A program made the translations under genes and the position numbers. A DNA stretch of 64,000 nucleotides from Nodosilinea sp. WJT8-NPBG4 (lineage in GTDB: Bacteria > Cyanobacteriota > Cyanobacteriia > Phormidesmidales > Phormidesmidaceae), in NCBI GenBank assembly GCA_019359285.1, contig JAHHHQ010000051.1:62001-126000 (forward strand), in the 5' to 3' direction. Shown here piece by piece: positions 18,692 through 27,085 of this stretch (position 1 is its first letter; every line of letters begins with the position of its first letter). Under the pieces are notes generated by a model that ran no database searches, was not told the DNA's origin, and worked only from the letters and a program-made list of their open reading frames with translations.

Positions 18692-20821
18692 TTAACGCTT
18701 TCCTTCATCCTTAATTCTCTTTTTCAAGCGCTTTAGTTCACCCTGAAGGACACGCAGCCTTGGGTGTTTGGGGCTTAGCAACCTATGAAAAACAGAAATT
18801 GCTTCTTCATATGCTTCAACTGCCTCTCTAGGCTGATGGCTTTTCTCATAAAGTTTTCCTAGAGTACAAGCCTGTTCCGCGTAATTAGTGCTTGCCGTCT
18901 TCTGAAGTCTACGCTGAATAGAAAGCCACTTTTCAAGTAAAAAAATAGCCTCTGGGAGCCTTTCTTGCTTTCGATAAAGACTTGCTAGCTTATTCAAGCT
19001 ATTAGCGGTGTCAGGATGATTTTCTCCAAGCTGCTCTTCTCTAACTTTTAGAGCTCCAAGAAAAAGTGGTTCTGCCTCTTCATAACGCCCTAATGCTTGA
19101 TAAAGGCTAGCTAAATCATTCAAGCTATTAGCGGTGTCAGGATGATTTTCCCCAAGCTGCTCTTCTCTAACTTTCAGAGCTCCAAGAAAAAGTGATTCCG
19201 CTTCTTCATAACGCCCTAATGCTTGACAAAGGCTAGCTAGATTATTCAAGCTATTAGCGGTGTCAGGATGATTTTCCCCAAGCTGCTCTTTATAGATTTT
19301 TAGAGCTTTGAGAAGAAGTGGCTCTGCCTCTTTGTAACGACCCAAGCTATGATAAAGACTAGACAAGTTATTCAAATTATTAGCGGTGGCAGGATGATTT
19401 TCCCCAAGCTGCTCTTTGTAGATTTTTAGAGCTTTGAGAAGAAGTGGCTCTACCTCTTTGTAACGACCCAATTCATAATAAAGGCTAGACAAATTATTCA
19501 AGCTATCAGCGGTGGCAGGATGATTTTCCCCAAGCTGCTCTTTGTAGATTTTTAGAGCTTTGAGAAGAAGTGGCTCTACCTCTTTGTAACGACCCAATTC
19601 ATAATAAAGGCTAGACAAATTATTCAAGCTATCAGCGGTGTCAGGATGATTTTTCCCAAGCTGCTCTCTGTGGATTTTTAGAGCTCTAAGAAAAAGTGGC
19701 TCCGCTTTTTTGTAACGCCCTAAATTTTGATAAAGACCTGCCAGATTACTTAAACCATTAGCAGTGTTATGATGATTTTCTCCAAGCTGCTCTTCGTGGA
19801 TTTTTAGAGTTCTAAGAAAAAGTGGCTCCGCTTCTTTGTAACGCCCTAAATTTTGATAAAGGCTAGCTAGATTATTCAAACTACTAGCAGTGCTAGGATG
19901 ATTTTCTCCAAGTTGCTCTTCGTGGATTTCTAGGGCCTTGAGAATAAGTGGCTCTGCCTCCTCATAACGTCCTGAAATTCGATAGAGGGTAGCTAGCTTA
20001 CTCAAGCTATAAGCAGTATCAAGATGATTTTCTCCGAGCTGTTCTTCACTAATCTTTAAAGCTTCTTCTATAATAAGCCGTGCACTTTCAGAATTGCCCT
20101 GGCTGTTTACGCTGTTGCTAAGATCTCGTAGTAAAGCAGTCTTATAACGAGGATTCTCTAAATCCTCGTCCATGTAAATTTCTTTAGCCCGCCTAAGCAA
20201 GGACTCGGCTTCTTGGTAATTCGCGATGAGATCCTCGACCAAGCCGTTTAAGTGAAGTGAAAATCCTCGACCAAAAGAGCTAAGCCTACCCGCCTTTTCG
20301 TGCTCTGAAAATCTTTGAAGGGCGGCTTTTATAATATCGATTTGATGGTAAGTCCACCAATCGGTTGCACGATCAAGTAATCGTCCTGTTTGCCTAACCC
20401 CTTCATTCAAGATTTCATGATAAGAAAACTCGACATCTTCTTCTACTGATTCTTTGAGTTCAAAAAAATAGTCTGCTGCTCGCTGAGACAGCAGTAAAAA
20501 CTCTTCTTGTCGCTGTCTCCAAAGTCTGTCTAGTAAAACATTCCTTGTAAGCTCATGAATGTTGAACCCATGTCCTGAAAAATCTTCTACGAAAGTTAGT
20601 TCCTTTAAATCAGCATAAAGACTACCTGCATTACTCGCTAGTTCTGGCCTTAATGCTAACAAAACTTTTTCATCAAAGAAATGAGGAATTGCAGCAGCCC
20701 AAAGCATAGAAACCAATGCGTCAGGCATCTGACTCATTTGAAGCTCCAGCAAGATCCACTGCCGATCTACTTCTGTCTCGGCGGACTGGACTTGCTTCAG
20801 TAAATCTTCTATGCTGACCAA
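18692..20821 (-). CDS. Winged-helix plus TPR protein, probable C-terminal half of a STAND NTPase
   Basis: 709 residues from a TTG start that overlaps the preceding NTPase gene by 13 bases in another frame. Residues 1-100 resemble the winged-helix that follows a STAND NTPase core (ending FNIHELTRNVLLDRLWRQR). Residues 100-255 are helical. From about 258 to 640 there are nine 42-residue repeats with the mark EQLGENHPxTA, i.e. kinesin-light-chain-type TPRs that usually bind peptides or proteins. Two neighbouring repeats are identical in DNA (19385-19510 and 19511-19636). The tail is basic (RLKKRIKDEGKR). The region is AT-richer than its neighbours and lacks HIP1 sites. TPR assignment is firm; system role is inferred. 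Confidence 0.85.
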   Translation of the reverse strand: MVSIEDLLKQVQSAETEVDRQWILLELQMSQMPDALVSMLWAAAIPHFFDEKVLLALRPELASNAGSLYADLKELTFVEDFSGHGFNIHELTRNVLLDRLWRQRQEEFLLLSQRAADYFFELKESVEEDVEFSYHEILNEGVRQTGRLLDRATDWWTYHQIDIIKAALQRFSEHEKAGRLSSFGRGFSLHLNGLVEDLIANYQEAESLLRRAKEIYMDEDLENPRYKTALLRDLSNSVNSQGNSESARLIIEEALKISEEQLGENHLDTAYSLSKLATLYRISGRYEEAEPLILKALEIHEEQLGENHPSTASSLNNLASLYQNLGRYKEAEPLFLRTLKIHEEQLGENHHNTANGLSNLAGLYQNLGRYKKAEPLFLRALKIHREQLGKNHPDTADSLNNLSSLYYELGRYKEVEPLLLKALKIYKEQLGENHPATADSLNNLSSLYYELGRYKEVEPLLLKALKIYKEQLGENHPATANNLNNLSSLYHSLGRYKEAEPLLLKALKIYKEQLGENHPDTANSLNNLASLCQALGRYEEAESLFLGALKVREEQLGENHPDTANSLNDLASLYQALGRYEEAEPLFLGALKVREEQLGENHPDTANSLNKLASLYRKQERLPEAIFLLEKWLSIQRRLQKTASTNYAEQACTLGKLYEKSHQPREAVEAYEEAISVFHRLLSPKHPRLRVLQGELKRLKKRIKDEGKR
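19385..19636. repeat. Exact 126-bp tandem duplication inside the TPR gene
   Basis: The two consecutive 126-bp units read identically base for base; each encodes one 42-residue TPR (YYELGRYKEVEPLLLKALKI...). Units on either side differ at many positions. This points to recent unequal recombination or conversion within the array. Confidence 0.9.
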
Positions 20822-21579
20822 CGTTCTATTAGTAGCGACAGTGTTTGATGAGTATTTGCTGGATGGCCCTCAAAAGCTAGAGTGACAGCTTTAATTGCTT
20901 CTTCTGGTAAATCTGAATCTGAGCAGAACTTACACCAAGCTTGTATATCAACAATGGCGGTCAGCAAAAAGTGTTCACAATTATCACCCCAAACCGAATT
21001 GTTATAGTTGGGAACGCTCTGGCCTGCAATAACTGTCACGACATTTTTTACCCGCCGATCCACAGTTCTCAGCCACTTTGTTTCGATCCAAGCCTGAAGT
21101 GAATCGCTTGCCTCCTGATAGGTATCAAGTGATATTACTGTCCGATGCTCAAGGAGTGCTAAGTCATCAAAAAATGCTTGCTGAAGTTGCTCTAGCCGAT
21201 AGTCTTGAGTTGCAAGATCAACATTTGAATTAATGGCTATTGATATAGTTTTCTCGGCTGCAATATCATTCTCAGAAAAGTCAACACCTCCCTGAACAAA
21301 AAACTTGACCTTCTCTAAAAAACGTGGGAAGTTTTCATGCCCTAAGTCGACTACAACTTCTGACAAAAAAGCGGCAATGCTATTTACGCCTTTGCAATCG
21401 AACGGTACAAACTTAACTTCAGATGAACATTCATGTCTAAATCGGCTGAGAAGAGATGTTTTGCCCATTCCCGACACTCCTTCAATGAGCATGATGCGAT
21501 ATTCATGATCGCCCACCGCCATTTTGAGGAATATATCGAGTTCTTTAGTGCGATTTGCTAGGTTACGCAGTCTTGGCAT
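20809..21579 (-). CDS. STAND-type P-loop NTPase domain protein
   Basis: 256 residues. Opens with NRTKELDIFLKM, the usual lead-in of STAND NTPases. Then Walker A GVSGMGKTSLL (34-44), Walker B TVISLDTYQEA (147-157, Asp152), a sensor-like strand VTVIAGQS, and near the C-terminus EGHP (237-240), matching the GxP motif at the end of the STAND nucleotide-binding core. The protein stops 16 residues later. The winged-helix and TPR parts that normally follow are in the next gene, 13 bases overlapped and one frame back. It may be a natural split, a programmed frameshift or a frameshift mutation. STAND proteins use ATP-driven oligomerisation to switch on signalling or defence. Confidence 0.82.
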   Translation of the reverse strand: MPRLRNLANRTKELDIFLKMAVGDHEYRIMLIEGVSGMGKTSLLSRFRHECSSEVKFVPFDCKGVNSIAAFLSEVVVDLGHENFPRFLEKVKFFVQGGVDFSENDIAAEKTISIAINSNVDLATQDYRLEQLQQAFFDDLALLEHRTVISLDTYQEASDSLQAWIETKWLRTVDRRVKNVVTVIAGQSVPNYNNSVWGDNCEHFLLTAIVDIQAWCKFCSDSDLPEEAIKAVTLAFEGHPANTHQTLSLLIERWSA

Positions 21580-21588
21580 TGATTGGCT

Positions 21589-21918
21589 TTACTGATTTTG
21601 CTCGCGTTGGGTAGTGTCCGAAGGCTCATCGTACCCCAGGTCTAGGTTCTGCTTGCCGTCTACGTCGTTATCAGAAAAATCAGCGTCCCGCATCCGATAT
21701 TGGCCCTCACCTCTTAGCTTATTGCCTTTGAATGTGACACTCACGGGCTTGTCGTCTCGAAGCTCTTCCTCAGTCTGCGCTTTGCCTTGCATCTTCGCCT
21801 GTATCGTTGTCTCACGCCCATTGACAGAAAATTCTGAAAGTCTGTCTCGATAAAGGAACAACAAGACAAGCACAACACTTGCAAAAATTACTGCGACTAT
21901 AACGACAGTTTTGTCCAT
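21589..21918 (-). CDS. Small single-pass membrane protein beside the STAND NTPase
   Basis: 109 residues. An N-terminal membrane helix (MDKTVVIVAVIFASVVLVLLF, 1-21) is followed by YRDR and a short polar domain rich in charged and Gly/Asn residues (SVTFKGNKLRGEG, DADFSDNDVDGKQNLDLG). The positive-inside rule suggests the polar part is cytoplasmic. It sits 9 bp upstream of the NTPase gene on the same strand and shares its AT-rich composition, so it is probably part of the same unit. I do not recognise the soluble domain. It could be the membrane target or effector of the NTPase. Confidence 0.65.
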   Translation of the reverse strand: MDKTVVIVAVIFASVVLVLLFLYRDRLSEFSVNGRETTIQAKMQGKAQTEEELRDDKPVSVTFKGNKLRGEGQYRMRDADFSDNDVDGKQNLDLGYDEPSDTTQREQNQ

Positions 21919-22260
21919 GCTTATATTTCAGCAGTTTTAGGTGAGGCCCCCACCATTATGGCTACCCAAGTCGTAATAGTGCAACAGTCGCTTGCGTTGC
22001 AACCGTTAGACAGCAGTAGTAGGGTGTGCTATCAACCTCCTGTAGCACGGATAAAAAGCTTCATCCCCTGGCGCAATTCGGTTGCTACTCTGGTTGTAGA
22101 AGTAGTGATACTCCCCGACGACTGGGTTGTGTGTGCGTCACAGCATGGGTTTTTCTGTTGAGCTCTATGGTGTATAGCTTCCCCAAAGACCAGCTCTCGC
22201 AAAGGGGACAGGTGCCTTCGCTATGCAAGCAAAGGCACCCGTTCCCTGAGAAGAAAAGAC
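21919..22260. other. Intergenic region upstream of the STAND islet
   Basis: 342 bp that should contain the promoter of the three-gene islet. No gene is evident. It includes a hairpin at 22204-22246 that belongs to the gene on its right. Confidence 0.4.
22204..22246 (-). terminator. Hairpin downstream of the small gene at 22.3 kb
   Basis: GGGGACAGGTGCCTT and AAGGCACCCGTTCCC form a stem of about 13 pairs with two mismatches. It begins 15 bp beyond the stop of the leftward gene ending at 22261. Confidence 0.5.
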
Positions 22261-22638
22261 CTACATGAGTTGTCGATCGCGCCTCAGCAGGCTAAACACC
22301 TCCCCTTGCTCTGGAGTAATCAAAATCCCCGATCGCGGGATCGTAATCAACTGGCTCCAGGTCATTTGGTCAGCATAGTTCAGCACATGTAGCTGGTTGA
22401 TAGCCCCTCGCACCCCCTCCGGCGAGCCAATCACCAAATGGCGCAACCGCTCTCGCCCCGGCTGGGCTTCTGGGTTTGCAAGCAATAGCGGACTCGTCGC
22501 CTCCCGGTTCTGGGCAGACGACACCAAATATGGCAAACACAACATAATCGGGTTCCTTCCGAATGTAACGACGGGTAAGAAACCCAAAAACTTGGCCGCC
22601 CCAGACATGTACAGTTCAGGGCGGCCAGGTAAGATCAC
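22261..22638 (-). CDS. Small protein of unknown function
   Basis: Up to 125 residues, but only the last 60 (HLVIGSPEGVRGAINQLHVL, YADQMTWSQLITIP, GEVFSLLRR) look like a conserved small cyanobacterial protein with the pattern VIGS...LHxLxYA...WS...SxLxR. A TTG start at 22446 would give just this 61-residue core, so the true start is unsure. Function unknown. Confidence 0.5.
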   Translation of the reverse strand: MILPGRPELYMSGAAKFLGFLPVVTFGRNPIMLCLPYLVSSAQNREATSPLLLANPEAQPGRERLRHLVIGSPEGVRGAINQLHVLNYADQMTWSQLITIPRSGILITPEQGEVFSLLRRDRQLM

Positions 22639-23031
22639 CTTAGCCTCCGAGACTGGTAGGTCAGTCGACGGGGTTAGCTGCTGGTTGGTGTTGACAGCAC
22701 CTTCCAGTAGCGTTAGACCAAATTTTTGGGACGTTCAGACTGCACGCACACAGCCTTAGCTCAGTAATTTAGTCCAATCGCGCACCAGGCGCAAGTAAGA
22801 ATTGTTACCGTTGCCAGAAACTCTGAGTTTAGAAACCGGGTTTCTTGGCCTGGTTGTATTGAACCCTCTGCACACCCTGAGAAACCCGGTTTCTGGCTCC
22901 ATATCCTTACTTTCGCTACCCATAAGGTTTATAGCCGACTCCAAAAGCTTCAAGTGCATGGATTATTCGGCAGGGTGAGAGCTATCCACGATTGACCAGC
23001 ATTTACCCAATCTGAAATTGAGGAAACACCT
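22639..23031. other. Intergenic region with a palindrome pair
   Basis: About 390 bp without a convincing gene. It contains the AGAAACC palindromes listed separately. The DUF4926 gene on the right is preceded by GAGG. Confidence 0.4.
22831..22894. repeat. Pair of AGAAACCGGGTTTCT palindromes
   Basis: AGAAACCGGGTTTCT (22831-22845) and AGAAACCCGGTTTCT (22880-22894) are each near-palindromic and are inverted copies of each other, so they can fold singly or together. This palindrome is a known style of dispersed repeat in filamentous cyanobacteria. Confidence 0.75.
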
Positions 23032-23283
23032 ATGGTAGACATTCAAGTTCACGACCTCGTAGCTCTCATAGAAGATACTACGGCTCAACGCTTCCCTAGA
23101 GGAGGCGAGATTCTCCTGCGTCGTGGTCAGGTTGGTACAGTAGTTGAGGAACTAAGCAATGGCGAAGCCTTCGAGATTGAATTTTCTCAATCTGATGGTC
23201 AGGCTTACGCCATGCTTGCTGTTAAAGCCAATCAACTGATTCGCCTCTATTACGAACCCGTCGAACTAGCCGCTGCGGGTTAG
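23032..23283 (+). CDS. DUF4926 domain protein
   Basis: 83 residues, a small beta-rich protein: VHDLVALIEDTTAQ, LLRRGQVGTVVEELSNGEAFEIEFSQSDG, AVKANQLIRL. It matches the DUF4926 pattern, often found with toxin-antitoxin-like or restriction-like genes, though none is seen beside it here. GAGG precedes the ATG. Function unknown. Confidence 0.75.
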   Translation: MVDIQVHDLVALIEDTTAQRFPRGGEILLRRGQVGTVVEELSNGEAFEIEFSQSDGQAYAMLAVKANQLIRLYYEPVELAAAG

Positions 23284-23310
23284 CTTCAACAGCAGTGACC
23301 AAGGCAGGCC

Positions 23311-24582
23311 TCAATCGTCGTCTTCAAACACGCTTTTGAAGAACTCGATAGTGTCTTTGAGCACTGCGATAAAGCTGTCGATTTCGGCTTTGGTGTTATA
23401 GAAATAGAGGCTGGCGCGAGCAGTGGAGTCTACCTCTAAAACACGGTGCAGCGGCTGGGTGCAGTGGTGGCCCGAGCGAATGGCAATGCCTGACTGATCC
23501 AGCAGCGTAGACAAGTCCTGCGCATGGACGCCCTCAACGGTGAACGTAGCCAGGGCAGCCCGTCCGCCACCATCGGCTTGGGGAAGCGGGCCGTAGAGCT
23601 TAACTTCCGGAATCGTCTGCATTTGCTGGTACAGATAGGCCGTCAACTCGTGCTCGTAGGCAGCGATGTTGTCCATGCCCAGGGTCGAGAGATAGTCTAC
23701 GGCTGCCCCTAGGGCGATCGCCTCTGCGATCGCTGGAGTACCCGCCTCAAACTTATGGGGCAGCGCTGCGTAAGTGGAGTGGTCCAAAAATACATCGGCG
23801 ATCATTTCGCCACCACCCATAAAGGGAGGCATAGCTTCCAGCACCTCCAGCTTGCCGTAGAGGAACCCGATGCCGGTAGGGGCACACATCTTGTGGCCAG
23901 AGGCCACGAACCAGTCGCAGCCTAAGGCGGGCAGGTCGAGAGGCAGGTGAGGCGCGCTTTGGCAGCCGTCGATCAGCACCTTAGCCCCGTGGCGGTGGGC
24001 AAGGTCGATAATCTCTTCTACCGGGTTAATGCAGCCTAAGGTGTTTGAAACGTGGTTGACGGCCACCAGGCGGGTTTTGTCGTTGACCAGCTCACGGTAT
24101 TGGTCCAGGTCAAAGGATTGGTCGGCGGTTAGCCCGACAAACTTGAGCACCGCTCCAGTGCGCTGAGCCACAAACTGCCAGGGCACCAGATTGCTGTGGT
24201 GCTCCATCACCGAGAGAATGATTTCATCCCCTGCTTTTAGCGTGCTCATGCCCCAGGCGTAAGCAACTAGGTTGATGGCTTCGCTGGCATTGCGGGTAAA
24301 CACAATCTCGTCGCGGCTGGTGGCCTTCACAAAGGCCGCCACTTTATCTCTCGCGCCCTCGTAAGACTCAGTGGCCCGAGCGCTGAGGTTGTGCACCCCC
24401 CGATGCACGTTGGCATTGTCGTTCTGGTAGTAGTGCTGTAGCGCATCGAGCACCGCCTTGGGCTTCTGCGAGGTGGCAGCGTTGTCAAGATAAACCAGCG
24501 GCTGACCATTCACCTCCTGATGCAGAATCGGGAAGTCGGCACGAACCTTAGCGGCGAGGGTGAGTTCCTGAGCGACGGTCAT
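23311..24582 (-). CDS. sufS: Cysteine desulfurase SufS
   Basis: 423-residue PLP enzyme that takes sulfur from cysteine for Fe-S cluster assembly. PLP lysine Lys231 ([12 protein letters not shown]), the phosphate-binding region with TRNASEAIN, and the group II active-site loop with Cys374 ([10 protein letters not shown]) are present. It is the last gene of ftrC-sufBCDS. It is separated from sufD by 135 bp of repeat-rich DNA, so it may be transcribed at a different level from the upstream genes. Confidence 0.96.
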   Translation of the reverse strand: MTVAQELTLAAKVRADFPILHQEVNGQPLVYLDNAATSQKPKAVLDALQHYYQNDNANVHRGVHNLSARATESYEGARDKVAAFVKATSRDEIVFTRNASEAINLVAYAWGMSTLKAGDEIILSVMEHHSNLVPWQFVAQRTGAVLKFVGLTADQSFDLDQYRELVNDKTRLVAVNHVSNTLGCINPVEEIIDLAHRHGAKVLIDGCQSAPHLPLDLPALGCDWFVASGHKMCAPTGIGFLYGKLEVLEAMPPFMGGGEMIADVFLDHSTYAALPHKFEAGTPAIAEAIALGAAVDYLSTLGMDNIAAYEHELTAYLYQQMQTIPEVKLYGPLPQADGGGRAALATFTVEGVHAQDLSTLLDQSGIAIRSGHHCTQPLHRVLEVDSTARASLYFYNTKAEIDSFIAVLKDTIEFFKSVFEDDD

Positions 24583-24589
24583 AGGAGTG

Positions 24590-24715
24590 AGGGGTGAGGG
24601 GTGGATGGGCGGCGGGTGGATGAGTCAATTTTGGATTGAGGATTTTGGTGGGTTTTTCTAGCTCCCCTCTCCTCCCTGGGAGAGGGGCTGGGGGTGAGGG
24701 CAGGGGATCTGGGCG
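24590..24715. repeat. Purine tract and CCCCTCTCC-type hairpin between sufD and sufS
   Basis: GGGGTGAGGGGTGGATGGG type DNA after 24590, then CTCCCCTCTCCTCCCTGGGAG / AGGGGCTGGGGGTGAGG (24661-24700). A relative lies at 27015-27051 between sufC and sufB. Both can form stable hairpins in the suf mRNA. Confidence 0.6.
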
Positions 24716-24717
24716 TT

Positions 24718-26040
24718 TTACGTCCACTGAGAGATCAGATCGGCAAGGCGCGATCGCAGCGTCTCAACCGTTATCTTGTCTAAAATCTCCATAGCAAAAG
24801 CATAGATCAGCAATCGCTGGGCTTGGGGAGCGCTGATGCCGCGACTTTGCAGGTAAAAAATCTCGTCCGACTGAAGCTGGCTTACCGTTGCGCCGTGGGC
24901 GCACTTGACGTTGTCGGCCACGATTTCGAGCTGGGGTTTGGTATCTACCCGAGCGGTATCCGACAGGAGCAGGTTGCGGTTGAGCTGGCGAGCATTGGTG
25001 AGCTGGGCTTTTTGGGCGACAGCCACGCGGCCGTTAAACACGCTGTGAGCTTTGCCATCCACAATCGCCTTGTGCTCCTGCTCCACAATCCCGTGGGGAT
25101 GACTCAGGGCCACCAGGCTGTGGGTGTCAGCGTGCTGGGTGGCAGAGATCGCCCCCAACCCGTAGATCTTGGTGGTGGTTTGTTCGCCGGCTTGGTAGAT
25201 CTCCCAGTTGTGGCGGGCCAATTTGGCCCCAAACCCGGCAGCAACCCCGATGTACTGGCTATCGCGGGCTTGGGTGACTACTGTCTTGCCAATGTGAAAG
25301 GTGCCTGCGCCCTCGCGCTCGATGCGGCTATGGGTAATCTGGGCGTTGGCATCGAGCCACAGCTCAGTGACGGCATTGGTGAAGTGAGTTGCCGTTGAGT
25401 TACCCCAATAATCTTCTACCAGGGTGAGGGCACTACCCGACTCAGCCACCACCAAGCAGCGGGGCTGAACAAATAGGGGATTATCCTGGGCCTGAGACAC
25501 ATAGATAATTTGAATCGGGGTTTCAACCACCTGGTTGCGAGGCAGCCAAACCACCACGGCATCCGCAAAGCCCACGGTGTTTAGGGCCGTAAACACTTCG
25601 TGGTTGCCGCTAGCTTGGGCAAGGCGGTCGGCCAGTTGGCTGTGGAGTTCGGGGCGATCGCCCAGCGAACCAACAATTGCCCCCTCTGGCAAGCCATTGA
25701 GTTGAGACAGCTCGCGACTGACTCGTCCGTTGACGACCACCACCTGAGCGCCAGCGGTTTCTGACAGGCGCAGCTCAGCGATATCGGCCTCAGTGACCGA
25801 AGACTCTCCAGCGGCGGCGAAGTCGATGGCTAGCATGGCCGACAGGTCAGTGAAGCGCCAGTCTTCCTGTCGAATCGAGGGAAAGGTTTGCTCGTTGAGG
25901 AAGGAGGCAGCGCGCGATCGCACCTCTGCCAGAGCCAAGCTCTCAGGCACAGCCGCTTGGGCGGTCTGCACCAGCCCCTTCAGGTAAGCATCACGCTGGT
26001 CAGCCGTTCTTAGCACGCTCACATCAGACACAGTTGCCAT
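24718..26040 (-). CDS. sufD: Fe-S assembly scaffold subunit SufD
   Basis: About 440 residues from the ATG at 26040, which overlaps the sufC stop by one base (TAATG); an upstream in-frame start is unlikely. SufD pairs with SufB and SufC in the SufBC2D scaffold. The beta-helix core ends with the family pattern KCAHGATVSQLQSDEIFYLQ SRG (within about 380-405) and a C-terminal helical segment. Second-to-last gene of the operon. Confidence 0.95.
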   Translation of the reverse strand: MATVSDVSVLRTADQRDAYLKGLVQTAQAAVPESLALAEVRSRAASFLNEQTFPSIRQEDWRFTDLSAMLAIDFAAAGESSVTEADIAELRLSETAGAQVVVVNGRVSRELSQLNGLPEGAIVGSLGDRPELHSQLADRLAQASGNHEVFTALNTVGFADAVVVWLPRNQVVETPIQIIYVSQAQDNPLFVQPRCLVVAESGSALTLVEDYWGNSTATHFTNAVTELWLDANAQITHSRIEREGAGTFHIGKTVVTQARDSQYIGVAAGFGAKLARHNWEIYQAGEQTTTKIYGLGAISATQHADTHSLVALSHPHGIVEQEHKAIVDGKAHSVFNGRVAVAQKAQLTNARQLNRNLLLSDTARVDTKPQLEIVADNVKCAHGATVSQLQSDEIFYLQSRGISAPQAQRLLIYAFAMEILDKITVETLRSRLADLISQWT

Positions 26041-26828
26041 TACGCCGTCACCCCCGCGCGAAATTCCTCCAGCACCCACTCGTAGCCGCGCGACTCTAGC
26101 TGCTTAGCCAGGTCTTTGCCGCCCGTGGTGATAATGCGACCGTCGGCCATCACATGGACGAAGTCGGGCACGATGTAGTCGAGCAGCCGCTGGTAGTGGG
26201 TAATCAGCACCACAGCGTTGTCGGCGTTGGCCAGCTGGTTTACCCCACCGGCCACGGTTTTAAGCGCGTCAATATCGAGCCCCGAATCAGTTTCATCCAA
26301 AATAGATAGGGCCGGTTCTAGCAGCGCCATTTGCAGAATTTCGTTGCGTTTTTTCTCGCCGCCCGAGAAGCCTTCGTTGACGCTGCGATCGAGGAATGAC
26401 ACATCCATCTTCACCAGATCCAGCTTTTCTTCGATCAGGTCGTCGAAGTCAAACACGTCGATTTCTTCTTCGCCCCGAGCTTTGCGGTGGGCGTTAAAGG
26501 CCACCCGCAAAAAGTCGCGGTTACTCACCCCAGGAATTTCCAGCGGGTATTGGAAGGCGAGGAAAATACCGGCAGTGGCGCGATCGTGGGGATCTAGCTC
26601 AAGAACGTCCTGTCCTTTGAACTGGATTTCTCCAGCGGTCACTTCATAGTCGGGATGGCCCGCTAGCACCTTAGAAAAAGTGCTCTTACCCGAGCCGTTG
26701 AGACCCATGATGGCGTGAATTTCTCCAGCCCGCACCTCTAGGTTGAGGCCTTTGAGAATTTCAGTACCGTCTACGGTAGCGCGGAGGTCGCGCACCGAGA
26801 GAATGATTTCGCTGTTGTCGTTAATCAT
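26040..26828 (-). CDS. sufC: Fe-S assembly ATPase SufC
   Basis: 262 residues from the ATG at 26828 ([10 protein letters not shown]). The longer open frame upstream runs into a dispersed repeat and is not credible. ABC ATPase: Walker [10 protein letters not shown] (42-50), Q-loop [10 protein letters not shown], signature [11 protein letters not shown], Walker [14 protein letters not shown]-loop LITHYQRLL. It energises the SufBD scaffold in the cytoplasm. Confidence 0.96.
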   Translation of the reverse strand: MINDNSEIILSVRDLRATVDGTEILKGLNLEVRAGEIHAIMGLNGSGKSTFSKVLAGHPDYEVTAGEIQFKGQDVLELDPHDRATAGIFLAFQYPLEIPGVSNRDFLRVAFNAHRKARGEEEIDVFDFDDLIEEKLDLVKMDVSFLDRSVNEGFSGGEKKRNEILQMALLEPALSILDETDSGLDIDALKTVAGGVNQLANADNAVVLITHYQRLLDYIVPDFVHVMADGRIITTGGKDLAKQLESRGYEWVLEEFRAGVTA

Positions 26829-26840
26829 GGTTCCTTTCCC

Positions 26841-27051
26841 GTAGGGTGGGCACCGCCCACCATGCTCCTGCGCGATGAATTTTGTTTTTTGTCTTCGTAG
26901 GGTGGGCATTGCCCACCATCCACCTCTATCAATGTTGGAGATTCTCTATTGGTGAACTTCCCACTTGTAGAGATTCTCAAGTGGTGGGCAATGCCCACCC
27001 TACTGAGATTTCCGGCTCTCCTCTCCCGCAGGGAGAGGGGCTGGAGGTGAG
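26841..27051. repeat. Cluster of dispersed hairpin repeats between sufB and sufC
   Basis: Three copies of GTAGGGTGGGCAxxGCCCACC: 26841-26861, 26897-26917 and, inverted, 26984-27003. A CTCCTCTCCC...GGGAGAGGGGCTGGAGGTGAG element follows at 27015-27051. A further GTAGGGTGGGCATTGCCCACC lies at 56650-56670. They fill the 257-bp gap inside an otherwise compact operon. Confidence 0.8.
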
Positions 27052-27085
27052 CGAGACAACCCATCCACTCCCAACCCCTATCCAT

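Noticed and set aside
18950-20060. Regular repeats that might suggest a CRISPR array
   Set aside because: The period is 126 bp, in frame, and encodes 42-residue TPR units. There are no unique spacers between short identical repeats.
22397-22759. 120-codon rightward frame over the small gene at 22.3 kb
   Set aside because: The opposite strand carries the conserved VIGS...LHVLNYA...WS pattern. This frame shows nothing recognisable.
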